Positions 63,663-64,000 of a stretch of DNA of 64,000 nucleotides are shown one piece after another. Origin of the DNA: Pachyseris speciosa (taxonomy: Eukaryota; Cnidaria; Anthozoa; Scleractinia; Pachyseridae); the NCBI GenBank assembly GCA_016490735.1, contig JAEMWC010000392.1, positions 38,501 to 102,500 on the forward strand, in the 5' to 3' direction. The position numbers and the translations under genes are program-made. How positions within the stretch are numbered: position 1 is the stretch's first letter; each line of letters starts with the position of its first letter. A model generated the notes under the pieces. The model had not been told where the DNA came from. It worked only from the letters and a program-made list of their open reading frames with translations, and searched no databases.

Positions 63663-64000
63663 CTAAAAACACCCAAGCACAAAGTAATCATTTAAAAAGA
63701 ATCAACATGGAATGTGTACATCAAAGTAATACTTTATTTTCACTATCTGTCAGCTCTGCTGAGCCAATGCTTTGGAAAACCACTTATATTATTACAAAAC
63801 AAAAAGGTTTAAAGAAACTGCCCATGAAACACAACTCATAATTTATCATTCTGTTTTAGTTTTCTGCCACCAAAAGTACATGTAGAAGTTTGGTTTCAAG
63901 AGGCAGGGGGGAAGAAACCACCAACCCAATCCAAAAGAACACCTACTGACCTACCCTGCCCACAAGCCAGCCAGAGGACCCAACACCACCCCTCCCCCAC
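63663..64000. other. Intron upstream of the first visible A2M exon
   Basis: No coding signal seen. Ends with a C-rich stretch. Confidence 0.5.

Noticed and set aside
1..64000. CRISPR arrays, operons, bacterial promoters
   Set aside because: The repeats are microsatellites, minisatellites and MITEs; the gene structure is eukaryotic.

Overview
This is eukaryotic DNA, AT-rich and intron-rich, with no bacterial gene organisation. The gene content, the dense mix of small inverted-repeat elements, tRNA-derived SINEs, Penelope-like elements and L1-like, CR1-like and pogo elements suggest an invertebrate metazoan. I favour a cnidarian such as a stony coral or sea anemone, but this is inference; no marker in the window proves it.

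One host gene spans almost the whole window on the minus strand, from 63662 down to 1980. It is an alpha-2-macroglobulin (A2M)-type thioester protease inhibitor. I could place 22 constitutive or alternative coding positions in transcript order. They cover MG4/MG5/MG6, the bait region, MG7, the CUB halves, the complete thioester domain with its GCGEQ motif, and the start of the receptor-binding domain. All chosen exon junctions keep one continuous frame of about 1,059 codons. The N-terminal part lies to the right of the window and the last part of the receptor-binding domain to the left.

The most notable feature is the bait region. Three intact, diverged bait exons (38735-38930, 35154-35322, 32401-32599) and a fourth with an in-frame stop (30862-30994) lie in tandem. 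Each accepts a phase-1 junction, ends in a phase-2 junction and closes with the same motif of the [11 protein letters not shown] type. Every exon has a length of 1 modulo 3, so only the inclusion of exactly one keeps the frame. The introns around them are still alignable, which shows they arose by tandem duplication. This looks like a mutually exclusive splicing cassette that lets one inhibitor gene present several protease baits.

The introns are a transposon collection. 0.2-2.0 kb: dispersed repeat. 2.2-2.5 kb: hairpin MITE. 4.4-4.7 kb: inverted duplication of a tRNA-Thr(AGT)-like gene. 8.1-9.2 kb: three inverted-repeat elements. 10.0-12.6 kb: Penelope-like and CR1-like remnants. 13.5-19.6 kb: a Penelope-like fragment split by a full-length L1-like element with a 12-bp target duplication. 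24.4 and 28.1-30.7 kb: Harbinger-like MITEs, the second a four-level nest. 33-39 kb: tandem bait-exon units and SINEs. 41-46 kb: satellites, MITEs and a Penelope-like RT/GIY-YIG fragment. 48.9-51.1 kb: a complete, apparently intact pogo/Tigger transposon with a three-exon transposase. 52-57 kb: microsatellites, a SINE and a second copy of the 0.2-2.0 kb repeat. 62-63 kb: decayed transposon fragments.
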